A stretch of DNA of 64,000 nt from Candidatus Gastranaerophilales bacterium (GCA_944322885.1 CALUQH010000024.1:37698-101697), one strand, 5' to 3'. Positions 28,108 through 37,073 are shown, numbered from the stretch's first letter. The notes: generated by a model not told the origin, from the letters alone. Numbers and translations: made by a program.

Positions 28108-29064
28108 TTAATAATCGTTAACAAAAAAGTCTTCTTGACTTAAATATATTTTTCTCTTTTCTATTTTCATATTGAGAAGCTGTTTTATAAAATAGCTGTC
28201 TTGTACCTCTATGCGCCAAATATATTTATCAAAATATTTAAAAATATACTTTTTTAATATTTTTTGAAATTTAGAATAATTTCTTACCTTCTCGAGTTCA
28301 TACAAATAATTAACTTTTATCGTTTTTTCTTCTTCTTTTATCGCTTTTGTTGCGTTACTTTCATGTCTGTACCAGTATGTTAGTTCTTTGTTTACATACA
28401 TTACTTTGCAATTTACGATAAGTTGAAACCATAACCATACATCTAATCCGTTTTTTATTGGCGGATTAAATTTAGCTGCTTCAAGTTTGTCTTTTTTTAC
28501 CATAACACATGAAAATGTTGGAAATGTATATGTGTTATGCATTTTTATAAACATATTTTCAGGCTTTTTCAGACGTCTTAACTTGTAAAATAATGTATAA
28601 AAGCCTAATTTATAATCTTCTACTGTACTCTTATCTCCAAAGATATGCGGGGGATTTACAATAATATCAGCATCAGGAAATTTGCATATACATTTTACTT
28701 TTTCTTCAAGATGGTTCGGATGCCAGTAATCATCGCTTTCACAAAATGCAATGTATTTCCCTCTTGCGTATTTTAGTGCTAATAATATAGTGGCCGTTAG
28801 TCCTTTATTTGCATGATTTTCATGTTCATAATATTTAATTTTATCATATTTTGATGCATATTCTTTTATTATTTGTGCAGAACCATCTGTAGATCCGTCA
28901 TCTACTACAATAATTTCATAATTATCATAAGTTTGGCTTAACAAAGAGTCTAAATTTCTTTTTATATATTTTTCATAATTGAAACTTGCAACAATTACAC
29001 TAATCGGGGAGGGGGCAATTTTTAGCTCTGTATCTGTATTCCCGGCAATTTTATGTTTAATCAT
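28108..29064 (-). CDS. Family 2 glycosyltransferase with G-tract element in its 5' end
   Basis: 318 residues. The GT2 core is clear: ISVIVASFNYEKYIKRNLDS, YEIIVVDDGSTDGSAQII, GKYIAFCESDDYWHPNHLEE, and a later YWYRHESNATKA. It starts with an N-terminal extension MIKHKIAGNTDTELKIAPSP; the APSP codons are an interrupted C tract that matches, with flanks, the tract of the pilin gene at 23431. The core begins directly after the tract, so slippage there would silence the gene, although the interruption should make it stable. Acceptor unknown; surface glycan likely. Confidence 0.85.
   Translation of the reverse strand: MIKHKIAGNTDTELKIAPSPISVIVASFNYEKYIKRNLDSLLSQTYDNYEIIVVDDGSTDGSAQIIKEYASKYDKIKYYEHENHANKGLTATILLALKYARGKYIAFCESDDYWHPNHLEEKVKCICKFPDADIIVNPPHIFGDKSTVEDYKLGFYTLFYKLRRLKKPENMFIKMHNTYTFPTFSCVMVKKDKLEAAKFNPPIKNGLDVWLWFQLIVNCKVMYVNKELTYWYRHESNATKAIKEEEKTIKVNYLYELEKVRNYSKFQKILKKYIFKYFDKYIWRIEVQDSYFIKQLLNMKIEKRKIYLSQEDFFVNDY
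29006..29015 (-). repeat. Interrupted G tract (GGGGAGGGGG) in glycosyltransferase 5' end
   Basis: On the plus strand it reads TC, GGGGAGGGGG, then CAATTTTTAGCTCT, the same layout as the three homopolymers in prepilin genes. It is in frame for the glycosyltransferase. Confidence 0.6.
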
Positions 29065-29152
29065 TTTTATTCTCCTTGAAAATATAATATCATGATAACT
29101 TACTCTTTACAATGTTTTGATTTTACGTTAGGATAATGAAAAGAGGTATCCG

Positions 29153-29869
29153 ATGGACATGAAATATAAACGAATATTATTAAAAATAAGCGGAGAGGCA
29201 TTACTCGGGGATCAACAATTTGGTATTGATCAAAAACCTGTTAAAATGATAGCCGGAGAAATACAAAAGGCGCGTGAATTGGGTGCTGAAATTGCTGTTG
29301 TTGTCGGCGGCGGAAATATTTTCAGGGGAATGAGAAATAGTGCAAAACTCGGAATGGATCAGGCTTCAGGGGATTATGTGGGTATGCTTGCAACTGTTAT
29401 GAACGCAATTGCATTGCAAAGTGCCTTAAATCAGATGAATATACCTTGCAGAGTTCAAAGTGCCATAACAATTAATCAGGTTGCCGAACCATATATAAGA
29501 TATCGTGCAATCAGACATCTTGAAAAGGGCAGAGTTGTTATTTTTGCTGCCGGAACCGGAAATCCGTTCTTTACAACCGATACAGCAGCGGCTTTAAGAG
29601 CTTCTGAAATCAATGCAGAAGCTATGTTGATGGCTAAAAACGGTGTTGACGGAGTTTATACGGATGACCCGAAAACTAATCCCGAAGCTAAAAAATTAGA
29701 TAAAATAACTTATGATGACATAATTGTTAAAGGTTTAAAAGTTATGGATACATCTGCCTGCGCTTTGTGTAAACAGAATAATATTCCTATTGTTGTGTTT
29801 GATTTTGATGCTGAAGATGCTATTACGGATATCTTAAAAGGTAAAGAGATAGGAACGTATATTAATTAA
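29153..29869 (+). CDS. pyrH: Uridylate kinase
   Basis: Converts UMP to UDP. KRILLKISGEALLG, VVVGGGNIFRG, GTGNPFFTTDTAAALRASE and KNGVDGVYTDDPKTNP are the family's phosphate and substrate loops. 238 residues is normal. Start ATG preceded by aagagg; first gene of the run pyrH-frr-cdsA-rnc-rpe. Confidence 0.97.
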   Translation: MDMKYKRILLKISGEALLGDQQFGIDQKPVKMIAGEIQKARELGAEIAVVVGGGNIFRGMRNSAKLGMDQASGDYVGMLATVMNAIALQSALNQMNIPCRVQSAITINQVAEPYIRYRAIRHLEKGRVVIFAAGTGNPFFTTDTAAALRASEINAEAMLMAKNGVDGVYTDDPKTNPEAKKLDKITYDDIIVKGLKVMDTSACALCKQNNIPIVVFDFDAEDAITDILKGKEIGTYIN

Positions 29870-29893
29870 TAAAGTAATTATAAGGAGAAAAAA

Positions 29894-30460
29894 ATGTCTG
29901 AGTCATTAGATGAATTATTTTTATTAGGTGAAGAAAAAATGGAAAAAGCTATAACACAGCTTCACAGAGAATTCGGTTCAATTCGTTCTGGAAGAGCTAA
30001 TCCTATGATTTTGGATAAGGTTCTGGTTGATTATTACGGAGCTCCGACACCATTAAGACAGATGTCGCAGGTTACTGTTCAGGACGGAACGACTCTTGTC
30101 ATTACTCCTTATGACAAATCAATTTTAAAAGAAATTGAAAAAGCAATTATCAAAGCTGAAATCGGGATTACACCAAACAGCGACGGTATTTGTATAAGAC
30201 TTGCTTTTCCGCCTTTAACAGAAGAAAGAAGACGTGAAACCGCAAAAGAAGTTAAAAAGCTTGGTGAAGAAAGTAAAGTTGCAATAAGAAATGTCCGCCG
30301 TGATATGGCAGATGATTTGAAAAAAATTGAAAAAAGCGAAAACCTCCCTGAAGACACTGTAAAAGATAATCAGGATAAAATCCAGAAATTAACTGACAAA
30401 TATACAGGTATTATTGATAAAGCAGTATCAGACAAAGAAAAAGAGGTCATGACCGTATAA
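29894..30460 (+). CDS. frr: Ribosome recycling factor
   Basis: Splits post-termination ribosomes with EF-G. GSIRSGRANPMILDKVLVDYYG, TPLRQMSQVTVQDGTTLVI and RRETAKEVKKLGEESKVAIRN are the helix and hinge signatures. 188 residues. Strong aaggag; ends overlapping the cdsA ATG (TAATG). Confidence 0.96.
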   Translation: MSESLDELFLLGEEKMEKAITQLHREFGSIRSGRANPMILDKVLVDYYGAPTPLRQMSQVTVQDGTTLVITPYDKSILKEIEKAIIKAEIGITPNSDGICIRLAFPPLTEERRRETAKEVKKLGEESKVAIRNVRRDMADDLKKIEKSENLPEDTVKDNQDKIQKLTDKYTGIIDKAVSDKEKEVMTV

Positions 30461-31335
30461 TGGAAGAAACAAAGGGCTTGAATAAAAACGCTACAAGAAT
30501 GCTTACAGGCTTTATTATGGGAACAATTGCCATGGGCTGTATTATGCTCGGTGGGGTTGCTCTGTTAATTTTGCTTGCTTTTGTAATTTATTTTGCCTCA
30601 AAAGAATATGTAAAAATTCTTGAGCATAAAGGGTTTTATCCGAGCTTGAAAATTATTCTTGCATCTGAAGCTTTGCTCGCAATAATAACTTATTTTGACA
30701 GAACTCAGTATGTTGCCCTTGCGCTTACTTTATGTACTTTTGCGGCTTTTATGTGGGTGCTGTTCAGAGGTCGTCAGCCTTATATTGCAAATGTTGCAAC
30801 AACAATTCTCGGCTTTGTATATTGCGGATATTTCCCTCTTCATTTGCAGTTGTTGAGAGATATTCAATCTCCGCAATATAGTGATGGATTAGGATTTGTT
30901 GTAATGATGTTTGTAGCTATAATGATGACTGATATTGGCTGCTATTATGCCGGTACAAGATTTGGGAAACATAAACTTGCTCCTGTAATAAGTCCGAATA
31001 AAACAATTGAAGGCTCTATTGGTGGTGCAATATCCGCTGTTATAGGAGCTTGTATTATAGGGCTGTTTATTAACTTTTTCTTTGTGGAAATTTCTTGGTA
31101 CATACCGGTATTAACTGGCTTAATATGTACGATATTTGCACAAATAGGTGATTTGTGTGAATCCTTGATTAAGCGTGATGCTGGAGTCAAAGATTCGGGG
31201 AATTCTCTGCCGGGGCATGGCGGATTTTTAGACAGATCTGACAGTTTTATTTTTACAATTCCTGTAATGTATTATTTCTGTAAATATTTTGTGTTTTCGC
31301 ATGATATTGTAAATTATATTAAAGGTTTGTTTTAG
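30460..31335 (+). CDS. cdsA: Phosphatidate cytidylyltransferase
   Basis: Makes CDP-diacylglycerol from phosphatidate and CTP. Eight or so membrane helices; the C-terminal signature DLCESLIKRDAGVKDSGN, then LPGHGGFLDRSDS, is intact, including its acidic pair. 291 residues. Follows frr with a TAATG overlap; uppS and dxr, often found in this run, are missing. Confidence 0.93.
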   Translation: MEETKGLNKNATRMLTGFIMGTIAMGCIMLGGVALLILLAFVIYFASKEYVKILEHKGFYPSLKIILASEALLAIITYFDRTQYVALALTLCTFAAFMWVLFRGRQPYIANVATTILGFVYCGYFPLHLQLLRDIQSPQYSDGLGFVVMMFVAIMMTDIGCYYAGTRFGKHKLAPVISPNKTIEGSIGGAISAVIGACIIGLFINFFFVEISWYIPVLTGLICTIFAQIGDLCESLIKRDAGVKDSGNSLPGHGGFLDRSDSFIFTIPVMYYFCKYFVFSHDIVNYIKGLF

Positions 31336-32019
31336 ATGAAAGAATTGGAAGAAATTTTTAAAATAAAAATTGACAATCCGGATTTCTTTAAAAGAGCTTT
31401 AACACATCCTTCTTATACAAAGGAAAAAGAACTTCCGTATACTGAAAATTATGAACGTCTTGAATTTCTCGGTGATGCAGTTCTAAAACTTGCGGCATCA
31501 ACGGTTTTGTTTAACCGTTTCCCTGATTACGCGGAGGGGGATTTATCCAAAATTCGTTCTATAGTTGTGTCTGACAGTACATTATCTAAAATTGCTCACG
31601 GTATAAATTTATGCGATTTGATAATAGCTGCTCCTCATGAGGCAAAACAGGGAATTACACATATAGAATCTGTCTGTGCGTGTGCGTTTGAAGCGGTGTT
31701 AGGTGCATATTATCTGGACGGGAAATTAACACAGTTAATTCCGTTTTTACAGGAGGTTTTAATGCCATATATTGAAGAAGTTGATAAAAATTTCGAAAAA
31801 TATAATGCAAAAGCAATGCTTCAGGAATATACGCAGTCAGTGAATAAGGAAATTCCTGTTTATACTATTGTAAAAGAAACTGGGCCCGCTCATAACAAAA
31901 CATTTGAAATAGAGGTTTCTTATAACGGAAAAGTTATAGCTTCGGGCAGCGGTAAAACAAAGAAAGAAGCGGAACAACATGCGGCTTATGAGGCCTGTAA
32001 AATATTCGGAGTTGTATAA
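31336..32019 (+). CDS. rnc: Ribonuclease III
   Basis: Cuts double-stranded RNA in rRNA maturation. The catalytic signature ERLEFLGDAVLKLAAS and the second acidic site ESVCACAFEAVLGAYYLD are present, followed by a C-terminal dsRNA-binding domain (NAKAMLQEYTQS to TKKEAEQHAAYEAC). 227 residues. The stop overlaps the rpe start (TAATG). Confidence 0.95.
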   Translation: MKELEEIFKIKIDNPDFFKRALTHPSYTKEKELPYTENYERLEFLGDAVLKLAASTVLFNRFPDYAEGDLSKIRSIVVSDSTLSKIAHGINLCDLIIAAPHEAKQGITHIESVCACAFEAVLGAYYLDGKLTQLIPFLQEVLMPYIEEVDKNFEKYNAKAMLQEYTQSVNKEIPVYTIVKETGPAHNKTFEIEVSYNGKVIASGSGKTKKEAEQHAAYEACKIFGVV

Positions 32020-32654
32020 TGACAAATATTGTTTCCCCTTCAATTTTATCTGCTGATTTTGCGAACCTTGAACGTGACATAAAACTTGTTGAAAAAGCGG
32101 GTGCGCAATGGCTTCATATAGATGTTATGGATGGGCATTTTGTCCCTAATATCACAATAGGAGTGCCCGTTGTGGCCTCAATAAGAAAGATTACAAATCT
32201 TTGTCTTGATGTCCATTTGATGATTGAAAACCCCGAAAAATATATAGAACCATTTGCGAAAGCAGGTGCTGATATTTTAACTTTTCACTATGAAGCTGCA
32301 AAAGATATAACAGGGCTTATCAAATTAATTAAGTCTTACAATGTTAAAGCAGGAATGTCTATCAAGCCTAAAACTCCTGCGGATGTTGTAATCCCTTATT
32401 TAAATGATTTGGATCTTGTTCTTGTTATGACTGTTGAGCCGGGATTTGGCGGGCAGAAATTTATGAAGGATTGTGCAGAAAAAATTCCTGTTATAAAAGA
32501 AAATGCACCCGAAGGTTTGATAATTCAGGTTGACGGTGGAATAAATGCTGAAACAGCAGGAATTTGCACCTCATTCGGCGCAAATTCCCTGGTTGCAGGT
32601 AATTATATTTACAAATCAGATGATATTACATTAGCTGTTAAATCTTTATTCTAG
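32019..32654 (+). CDS. rpe: Ribulose-phosphate 3-epimerase
   Basis: Interconverts ribulose- and xylulose-5-phosphate. SPSILSADFANLERD, HIDVMDGHFVPNITIG, DVHLMIENPEKYI, TVEPGFGGQKFM and QVDGGINAETAG are all family signatures of this metal-dependent TIM barrel. 211 residues. Convergent with the next gene and overlaps it by 9 bases. Confidence 0.96.
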   Translation: MTNIVSPSILSADFANLERDIKLVEKAGAQWLHIDVMDGHFVPNITIGVPVVASIRKITNLCLDVHLMIENPEKYIEPFAKAGADILTFHYEAAKDITGLIKLIKSYNVKAGMSIKPKTPADVVIPYLNDLDLVLVMTVEPGFGGQKFMKDCAEKIPVIKENAPEGLIIQVDGGINAETAGICTSFGANSLVAGNYIYKSDDITLAVKSLF

Positions 32655-33179
32655 CCCGAGTTTTAGTTTACGTTTTCTGATTTCTTCGGGATCTGTATTT
32701 AAGGCAGGATCTGCTAATGTTTCGGCAGCATCGGTTTGTGCAGCTGCATCAGTTGGATCTTGAGTGCTTTGTGCGGGCGTGTCAGCAGCCATTCCCGGAG
32801 TTGCATTCATAAATATATTTTCATCTGCTGTTTCCGGATTAGCCTGTTCGGTAAGTGCGGGATCTTTTACCGCATCAGGCTGCTCTGTAGCAGTCGGAGC
32901 CTGAGCGTTAGCCGCTTCGGGACGGAATTGCGCCATCTCTTCCGGACTCAAGTTTAATTTATCTAAAGCATCAAGTCCTACGTCTCCGTCCACCTGTTCA
33001 TAGGTTATGTCATCTGGAATTTTTGCAAATGCTGCCATCTGTTGTGCCCAGGTTAAAATTTCCTCAGGGATTTCTTGACCTCTGCTGTCTTCTCTTATAA
33101 TTTCCTTTGCTGTAAGTTTTTTCCATCTTTCTAAATCAACATTCCTTGTTGAGGTATTCAAATTAATCTGCTCAGCCAT
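32646..33179 (-). CDS. Acidic Ala/Pro/Thr-rich protein, unknown
   Basis: 177 residues in two parts. An N-terminal 95-residue part has helices (DLERWKKLTAKEIIRE, EEILTWAQQMAAFAK); the rest is a low-complexity stretch rich in A, P, T, D and Q (EQPDAVKDPALTEQANPET), likely unfolded, ending in a basic tip RKRKLKLGLE. Strong aaaggag. No signal peptide or membrane helix. No family recognised. Confidence 0.6.
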   Translation of the reverse strand: MAEQINLNTSTRNVDLERWKKLTAKEIIREDSRGQEIPEEILTWAQQMAAFAKIPDDITYEQVDGDVGLDALDKLNLSPEEMAQFRPEAANAQAPTATEQPDAVKDPALTEQANPETADENIFMNATPGMAADTPAQSTQDPTDAAAQTDAAETLADPALNTDPEEIRKRKLKLGLE

Positions 33180-33355
33180 TAATTTTCTCCTTTCTTATAT
33201 ACTTTTTGTTTAACGGTATAATATATAAAAATCTTTGGGCATTGTGAAGTTTTGTAACAGATTTTATATAAATTGAATATAAAAAGTCAATATTTTTTTA
33301 TAGAAATTTTTTATATAAGTACGAGAGCAAAATAAAGAAAAAGAGAGGTTTTAAA

Positions 33356-33532
33356 ATGGCAAATACATTGTTATTTTCCAGTACAGTTTGTGATACTTAT
33401 AAACAGACATCAGATGCAGTTAATTCTGTAGATTTAAATAAAAGACTTATAATCAAAAAAACTCTGGTTGATATGATGAGGCAGTCGTTCTTTCATGGTG
33501 CAAGCAGGTTTGGAACTAATTTTATTGCATAG
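33356..33532 (+). CDS. Small unknown protein, 58 residues
   Basis: ATG after agagaggtttt, encoding MANTLLFSSTVCDTY and so on to GASRFGTNFIA. The middle is basic (NKRLIIKKTLVDMM). A consensus ribosome site and the ATG-to-stop frame suggest it is real; no family is recognised. It stands alone between two convergent units and runs towards the terminator at 33596. Confidence 0.45.
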   Translation: MANTLLFSSTVCDTYKQTSDAVNSVDLNKRLIIKKTLVDMMRQSFFHGASRFGTNFIA

Positions 33533-33595
33533 TCGCAGGAAAATCATAGGAAGAAACAGATAGGAAATATTTAGGATAGGTTGGAAATTAATAAA

Positions 33596-33622
33596 AAAGA
33601 CCGGTTAACAAACCAGTCTTTT
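33596..33622. terminator. Bidirectional terminator
   Basis: AAAGAC and GTCTTT with inner GGTT/AACC around an AACA loop (one mismatch), flanked by A and T runs. It ends the small gene at 33356 and the long minus-strand operon. Confidence 0.75.
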
Positions 33623-33626
33623 AGTT

Positions 33627-33824
33627 TTAAAAATGTTCATTTATTGTTTGTTGTGTTTCATCTTTATTCTGTTGATCGGCGTCAAAGAATACTTTGATTG
33701 TTTTTTCCTGCTTTAGAGCATTTGTTGCTTCTTCATTGACAGTATTGTTTACTTTGTTTAAGTCGACATTAAAATAAATCCATGCGCCTGCTGCTATTAC
33801 AAGCAAAATAACAATCCATTTCAT
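33627..33824 (-). CDS. Small single-helix membrane protein, unknown
   Basis: 65 residues: KWIVILLVIAAGAWIYF is a membrane anchor, then a polar helix (NKVNNTVNEEATNALKQEK) and an acidic tail (FFDADQQNKDETQQ). A gagg site precedes the ATG. It is the last gene of the minus strand run after larE. Function not known. Confidence 0.55.
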   Translation of the reverse strand: MKWIVILLVIAAGAWIYFNVDLNKVNNTVNEEATNALKQEKTIKVFFDADQQNKDETQQTINEHF

Positions 33825-33904
33825 AAGTTCATCCTCATGTTTTAATTCATCTTTCTAATTTTATATTTAATTATGAAAAATAGCATCAAATTAATGATTG
33901 ATTT

Positions 33905-34687
33905 TTATATGTCCATACTTCCGCTTCTTAACCCTTCAATGTCCAGGGTTAGATATTTCAGGCCTAAATATTTAAGTTCCGGAATTAGTTCTGCTTTTTT
34001 CTCAATGAATTTGTTGAATTGTTCTGTAGGAATCTCAATTCTTGCGATATCGTTATGAAGCCTAAGACGGCAGTTGTTAAAACCTTGATTTTTTAAAATC
34101 TGCTCACCGTTTTCGACCATTTTCAGTTTTTCTTTTGTAAGTTTTGTATTATACGGAAAACGTGTCGCAAGGCAGGGGGTTGACGGCTTATCAAAAATTT
34201 CAATGTCGCATTCTTTTGAATAATTCCTTATTTCCTGTTTTGTAATTTCAAATTTTGCAAAAGGAGAAATTACCTTGAGTTCTTCAAGAGCTTTCCTGCC
34301 GGGACGATAAACTTTTAAATCATCAAAGTTTGTTCCGTCAATCAAATATTTAATCTCCATTTTCTGCATTTTCTTTAAAGCAGTTTCAAAAAGCATTTTT
34401 TTGCAGTGGTAACATCTGTCTTTAGGATTATTACAAATCCGCTGATTTTTTAGAATATCTGTTTGAATTATCAATTGTTTCACATTGTATTTTTCACAGA
34501 GGATTTTAGTTGATTTAATTTCATCATCAGTCTGAAAGTCAGATTTGAAAGTTATTGCAAGGATATTCATATTTCTACAGAGATAAAGCAGAAGCGTACT
34601 GTCAATTCCGCCTGAAAAAGCAAGGCATAAGCCCTGCTTTTTCAGTTCATTTAAATATTTAATTAAATTATCGAATTTATTTTGCAT
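33905..34687 (-). CDS. larE: LarE, sulfur insertase for the nickel-pincer cofactor (three-Cys type)
   Basis: 260 residues, PP-loop ATPase. AFSGGIDSTLLLYLC (residues 23-37) is the ATP pyrophosphatase loop. Cys92 and Cys95 in RCYHCKKM and Cys172 in PSTPCLATRF form the three-Cys set of LarE enzymes that bind an Fe-S cluster, whereas the one-Cys type gives up its own sulfur. It thiolates the pyridinium dinucleotide precursor of the nickel-pincer (NPN) cofactor. It starts inside the end of the nickel transporter gene (11-base overlap), so co-translated. Larger family neighbours also hold larB and larC here, which settles the role. Confidence 0.85.
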   Translation of the reverse strand: MQNKFDNLIKYLNELKKQGLCLAFSGGIDSTLLLYLCRNMNILAITFKSDFQTDDEIKSTKILCEKYNVKQLIIQTDILKNQRICNNPKDRCYHCKKMLFETALKKMQKMEIKYLIDGTNFDDLKVYRPGRKALEELKVISPFAKFEITKQEIRNYSKECDIEIFDKPSTPCLATRFPYNTKLTKEKLKMVENGEQILKNQGFNNCRLRLHNDIARIEIPTEQFNKFIEKKAELIPELKYLGLKYLTLDIEGLRSGSMDI

Positions 34688-35588
34688 TTTCTTTAACCGT
34701 ATTACGACTTATGATTAAACATACAAAGTACATTGCAGCGCCTACAATGAATAAACCTGTTATATTTGCTGCAATTGGGTTAATTTGGCTAAGTACTGCC
34801 GTTTTTGTCTGCAACGCTTCTGTGATATTGAAAAGCTGCCATTGAGTCTGTGCAACAACAGAATCTGAAATGTTTAATAATGACCATTCAAGTCCGTCAG
34901 GTTTTTGAGAGGCATATTGTGAAATTATACCTGCAAGTAAAAGAGAAATTCCGCCAAATGCATAAGAGAGCTTTTTAATATCAGCATATTTTGCAAGAAC
35001 AGCAATAATACCGGTTACAACACCTTCAACAATTCCTATCGGAAGATGTATTGCCTGCATTAATCCTGTAAATCCGGCAATCCCGGACATTGCGATTGCT
35101 CCTGATAATGCACCTTCAACTACAACTGCAAAAGCTCCGAGCTGAAGCGCCGCTACTGAGGCTAAAATTGAACCTAAAACCGGTTTATTACGGTTTTCTA
35201 AAGGTTTAAATACCAACGGGTAAGCAACAAAACATGCTAAAAATCCCATATTGAAAATGTTACATCCGAGTGCGAGCAGGCCTCCGTCAGCAAAAAATAC
35301 TGCTTGTACAAGCAAAATTGCACACATTGCTAAAAACGCTGCATAAGGGCCTAACAATGCAGCGAGTAAAACGCCGCCCACTATATGCCCGCTTGAGCCA
35401 GTTGACGGGATTGCAAAATTTATCATCTGTAGTGCGAATACAAGACCTGTTATAGATATAACAGGAAGAATTTTGTCTTTTGAAAAATCTTTTTTAGCTT
35501 TTTTGTAAGCATAAAATGCTGTAACGCCTGCAACTGCTAACATTGGAATCCCTGTGACGGGACAAATAATACCGTTTCCTAAATGCAT
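34677..35588 (-). CDS. Nickel/cobalt ECF transporter, fused M and N components
   Basis: 303 residues, about eight membrane helices. HLGNGIICPVTGIPM is the metal-binding N-terminus (normally MH-x-x-x-G), SSGHIVGGVLLAAL contains the second conserved His, and the C-terminal QKPDGLEWSL is the N-subunit signature, so M and N are one chain. It is the substrate-binding part of a nickel or cobalt uptake system. The energy module (Q and O subunits, that is, T and ATPase) is not in the window. Start is preceded by aaagga; nickel is preferred because of the larB, larC and larE neighbours. Confidence 0.85.
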   Translation of the reverse strand: MHLGNGIICPVTGIPMLAVAGVTAFYAYKKAKKDFSKDKILPVISITGLVFALQMINFAIPSTGSSGHIVGGVLLAALLGPYAAFLAMCAILLVQAVFFADGGLLALGCNIFNMGFLACFVAYPLVFKPLENRNKPVLGSILASVAALQLGAFAVVVEGALSGAIAMSGIAGFTGLMQAIHLPIGIVEGVVTGIIAVLAKYADIKKLSYAFGGISLLLAGIISQYASQKPDGLEWSLLNISDSVVAQTQWQLFNITEALQTKTAVLSQINPIAANITGLFIVGAAMYFVCLIISRNTVKENAK

Positions 35589-35639
35589 ATTTTATCCTTT
35601 CCGCCGATATTCGTTCGACTTTCTGTATATTGTACTCTG

Positions 35640-36395
35640 TTATTTTATACTCATGACTCTTAAAATCGGATTTTCATAAGGTCGTTTTCCTGCTCCGTAA
35701 CCAGTTTTTTCAATAACAAATTCGTCAGGCAGTTTTTCTCCCGTAAAAATAGCCGCTGCAATTGCCGCTCCGGTGGGTGTAATCATCTCTCCGTCATTAT
35801 CTGTTATTTTTAAAGGCAGTTTATATTTTGAAGTTATCTCACACACGGCAGGTACCGGCACCGGAATTTTTCCATGCTGGCACATTACAAATCCTTGACC
35901 GTCCGTCAATGTCGAAATATAAACTTTTTCAGGCTTCAAATCGTCCAGTAAAACTGCAAAACTTACAATATCTGCAATTGAATCTATTGCGCCTACTTCG
36001 TGGAAATGAACATCTTTTATATCTTTTCCGTGAACTTTTGCCTCGGCCTCGGCAACAATTTTGAAAATCTTTTTTGCAAGATTTTTTGCATTATCTGTTG
36101 CAGAAGATTTATCAATAATTGCATTAACATCCTCAAGATTTCTGTGTTCGTGATGGTGATGATGTCCGCATTCGTGATTATGCCCGTGATGGTGATGTTC
36201 AGGCAGAATTACGTCAAAATCTGTTGCCATAATTCCGTTTATTGATTTTTTTGTAATATTGTATTTAAACTCATTTTCTAAGTTCATTGAAGAAAGTACT
36301 TCATCAAGCTTTTCACGGCTTGCACCTAAATCCAAAAGCGCACCGACCGACATATCACCTGAAATTCCTGATTTACATTCAAAATATAAGTTCAT
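35640..36395 (-). CDS. larC: LarC, N-terminal part only (LarC1)
   Basis: 251 residues. Inserts nickel into the pincer cofactor. MNLYFECKSGISGDMSVGALLDLGAS is the family start, HHHHGHNHECGHHHHHEHR is a His-rich nickel-binding loop, and then VHFHEVGAIDSIADIVSFA and GMQTPTG-like GEMITPTGAA follow. The chain ends at PILRVMSIK, where the LarC2 domain (which binds CTP and the cofactor) normally starts. The next 50 bases hold no LarC2 in any frame. In Lactobacillus, LarC1 and LarC2 are joined by a programmed frameshift; here LarC2 is missing or elsewhere. Starts right after larB. Confidence 0.85.
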   Translation of the reverse strand: MNLYFECKSGISGDMSVGALLDLGASREKLDEVLSSMNLENEFKYNITKKSINGIMATDFDVILPEHHHHGHNHECGHHHHHEHRNLEDVNAIIDKSSATDNAKNLAKKIFKIVAEAEAKVHGKDIKDVHFHEVGAIDSIADIVSFAVLLDDLKPEKVYISTLTDGQGFVMCQHGKIPVPVPAVCEITSKYKLPLKITDNDGEMITPTGAAIAAAIFTGEKLPDEFVIEKTGYGAGKRPYENPILRVMSIK

Positions 36396-37073
36396 TTATT
36401 TCCCTTTCACTATTAATTTGTTTATTTGTGAGGCGCTGTAGCCTGCATTAAAGCCGTTATCAATATTTACGACAGTCATCCCTTCGGCGCAGGAATTCAG
36501 CATGGTCAAAAGAGCAGAAAGTCCTTTCATAGAACTTCCGTAGCCAACAGATGTCGGAACTGCAATAACGGGAATATCAACAAGTCCCGTTATAATTCCG
36601 CCTAATGCCCCTTCCATACCGGCGACAGCTATAATTACATTTGCTTTTTTTATATCGTCTATTTTGTTAAAAAGCCTGTGTATTCCTGCAACTCCGATAT
36701 CATAATATTTTTTTACATTGCTTCCGTAAAACTCCGCAGTTTCAGCGGCCTCTTCAGCAACGGGAATATCTCCTGTTCCGCCGGTACATATTGCAATTTC
36801 GCCTAATTTTTCCGGCTGGTTTTGTATTAAAGTTACAACACGCCCTTGTTCATTATAGGTTATTTGCGGAAAAGCTTTTTTTAAAACTTCGGCCTGTTCT
36901 TTTAAAATTCTTGTGCCTATTACATTTTGTCCGTGATTTTTAAATTCGGTGAAAATTTTAACTAGCTGTTCACAGGTCTTGCATTCGCAAAATACTGCCT
37001 CTGAGGCACCGCGGCGTTTTTCTCGTTCTATATCAAGTTTTGCAAAGTCAATATCTATATATTTATCACTCAT
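36396..37073 (-). CDS. larB: LarB, nicotinate dinucleotide carboxylase/hydrolase
   Basis: 225 residues. First step to the nickel-pincer cofactor: carboxylation of nicotinic acid adenine dinucleotide with release of AMP. The PurE-like fold is visible in the C-terminal region: AICTGGTGDIPVAEEAAETAEFYG, AGIHRLFNK, VIIAVAGMEGALGGIITGLVD, VPTSVGYGSSMKGLSALLTML, NIDNGFNAGYSASQIN. Start overlaps the tatC end by 8 bases. Confidence 0.92.
   Translation of the reverse strand: MSDKYIDIDFAKLDIEREKRRGASEAVFCECKTCEQLVKIFTEFKNHGQNVIGTRILKEQAEVLKKAFPQITYNEQGRVVTLIQNQPEKLGEIAICTGGTGDIPVAEEAAETAEFYGSNVKKYYDIGVAGIHRLFNKIDDIKKANVIIAVAGMEGALGGIITGLVDIPVIAVPTSVGYGSSMKGLSALLTMLNSCAEGMTVVNIDNGFNAGYSASQINKLIVKGK

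Noticed and set aside
29006..29015. KOPS-type chromosome polarity site (GGGNAGGG)
   Set aside because: GGGGAGGG fits that consensus, but a single match carries no weight and the flanks tie it to the pilin tracts instead.
33540..33590. Possible small repeat shared with 48340-48375 and 63730-63755 (aggaag/aggtag motifs)
   Set aside because: The match is short and of low complexity; I cannot show a real repeat family.
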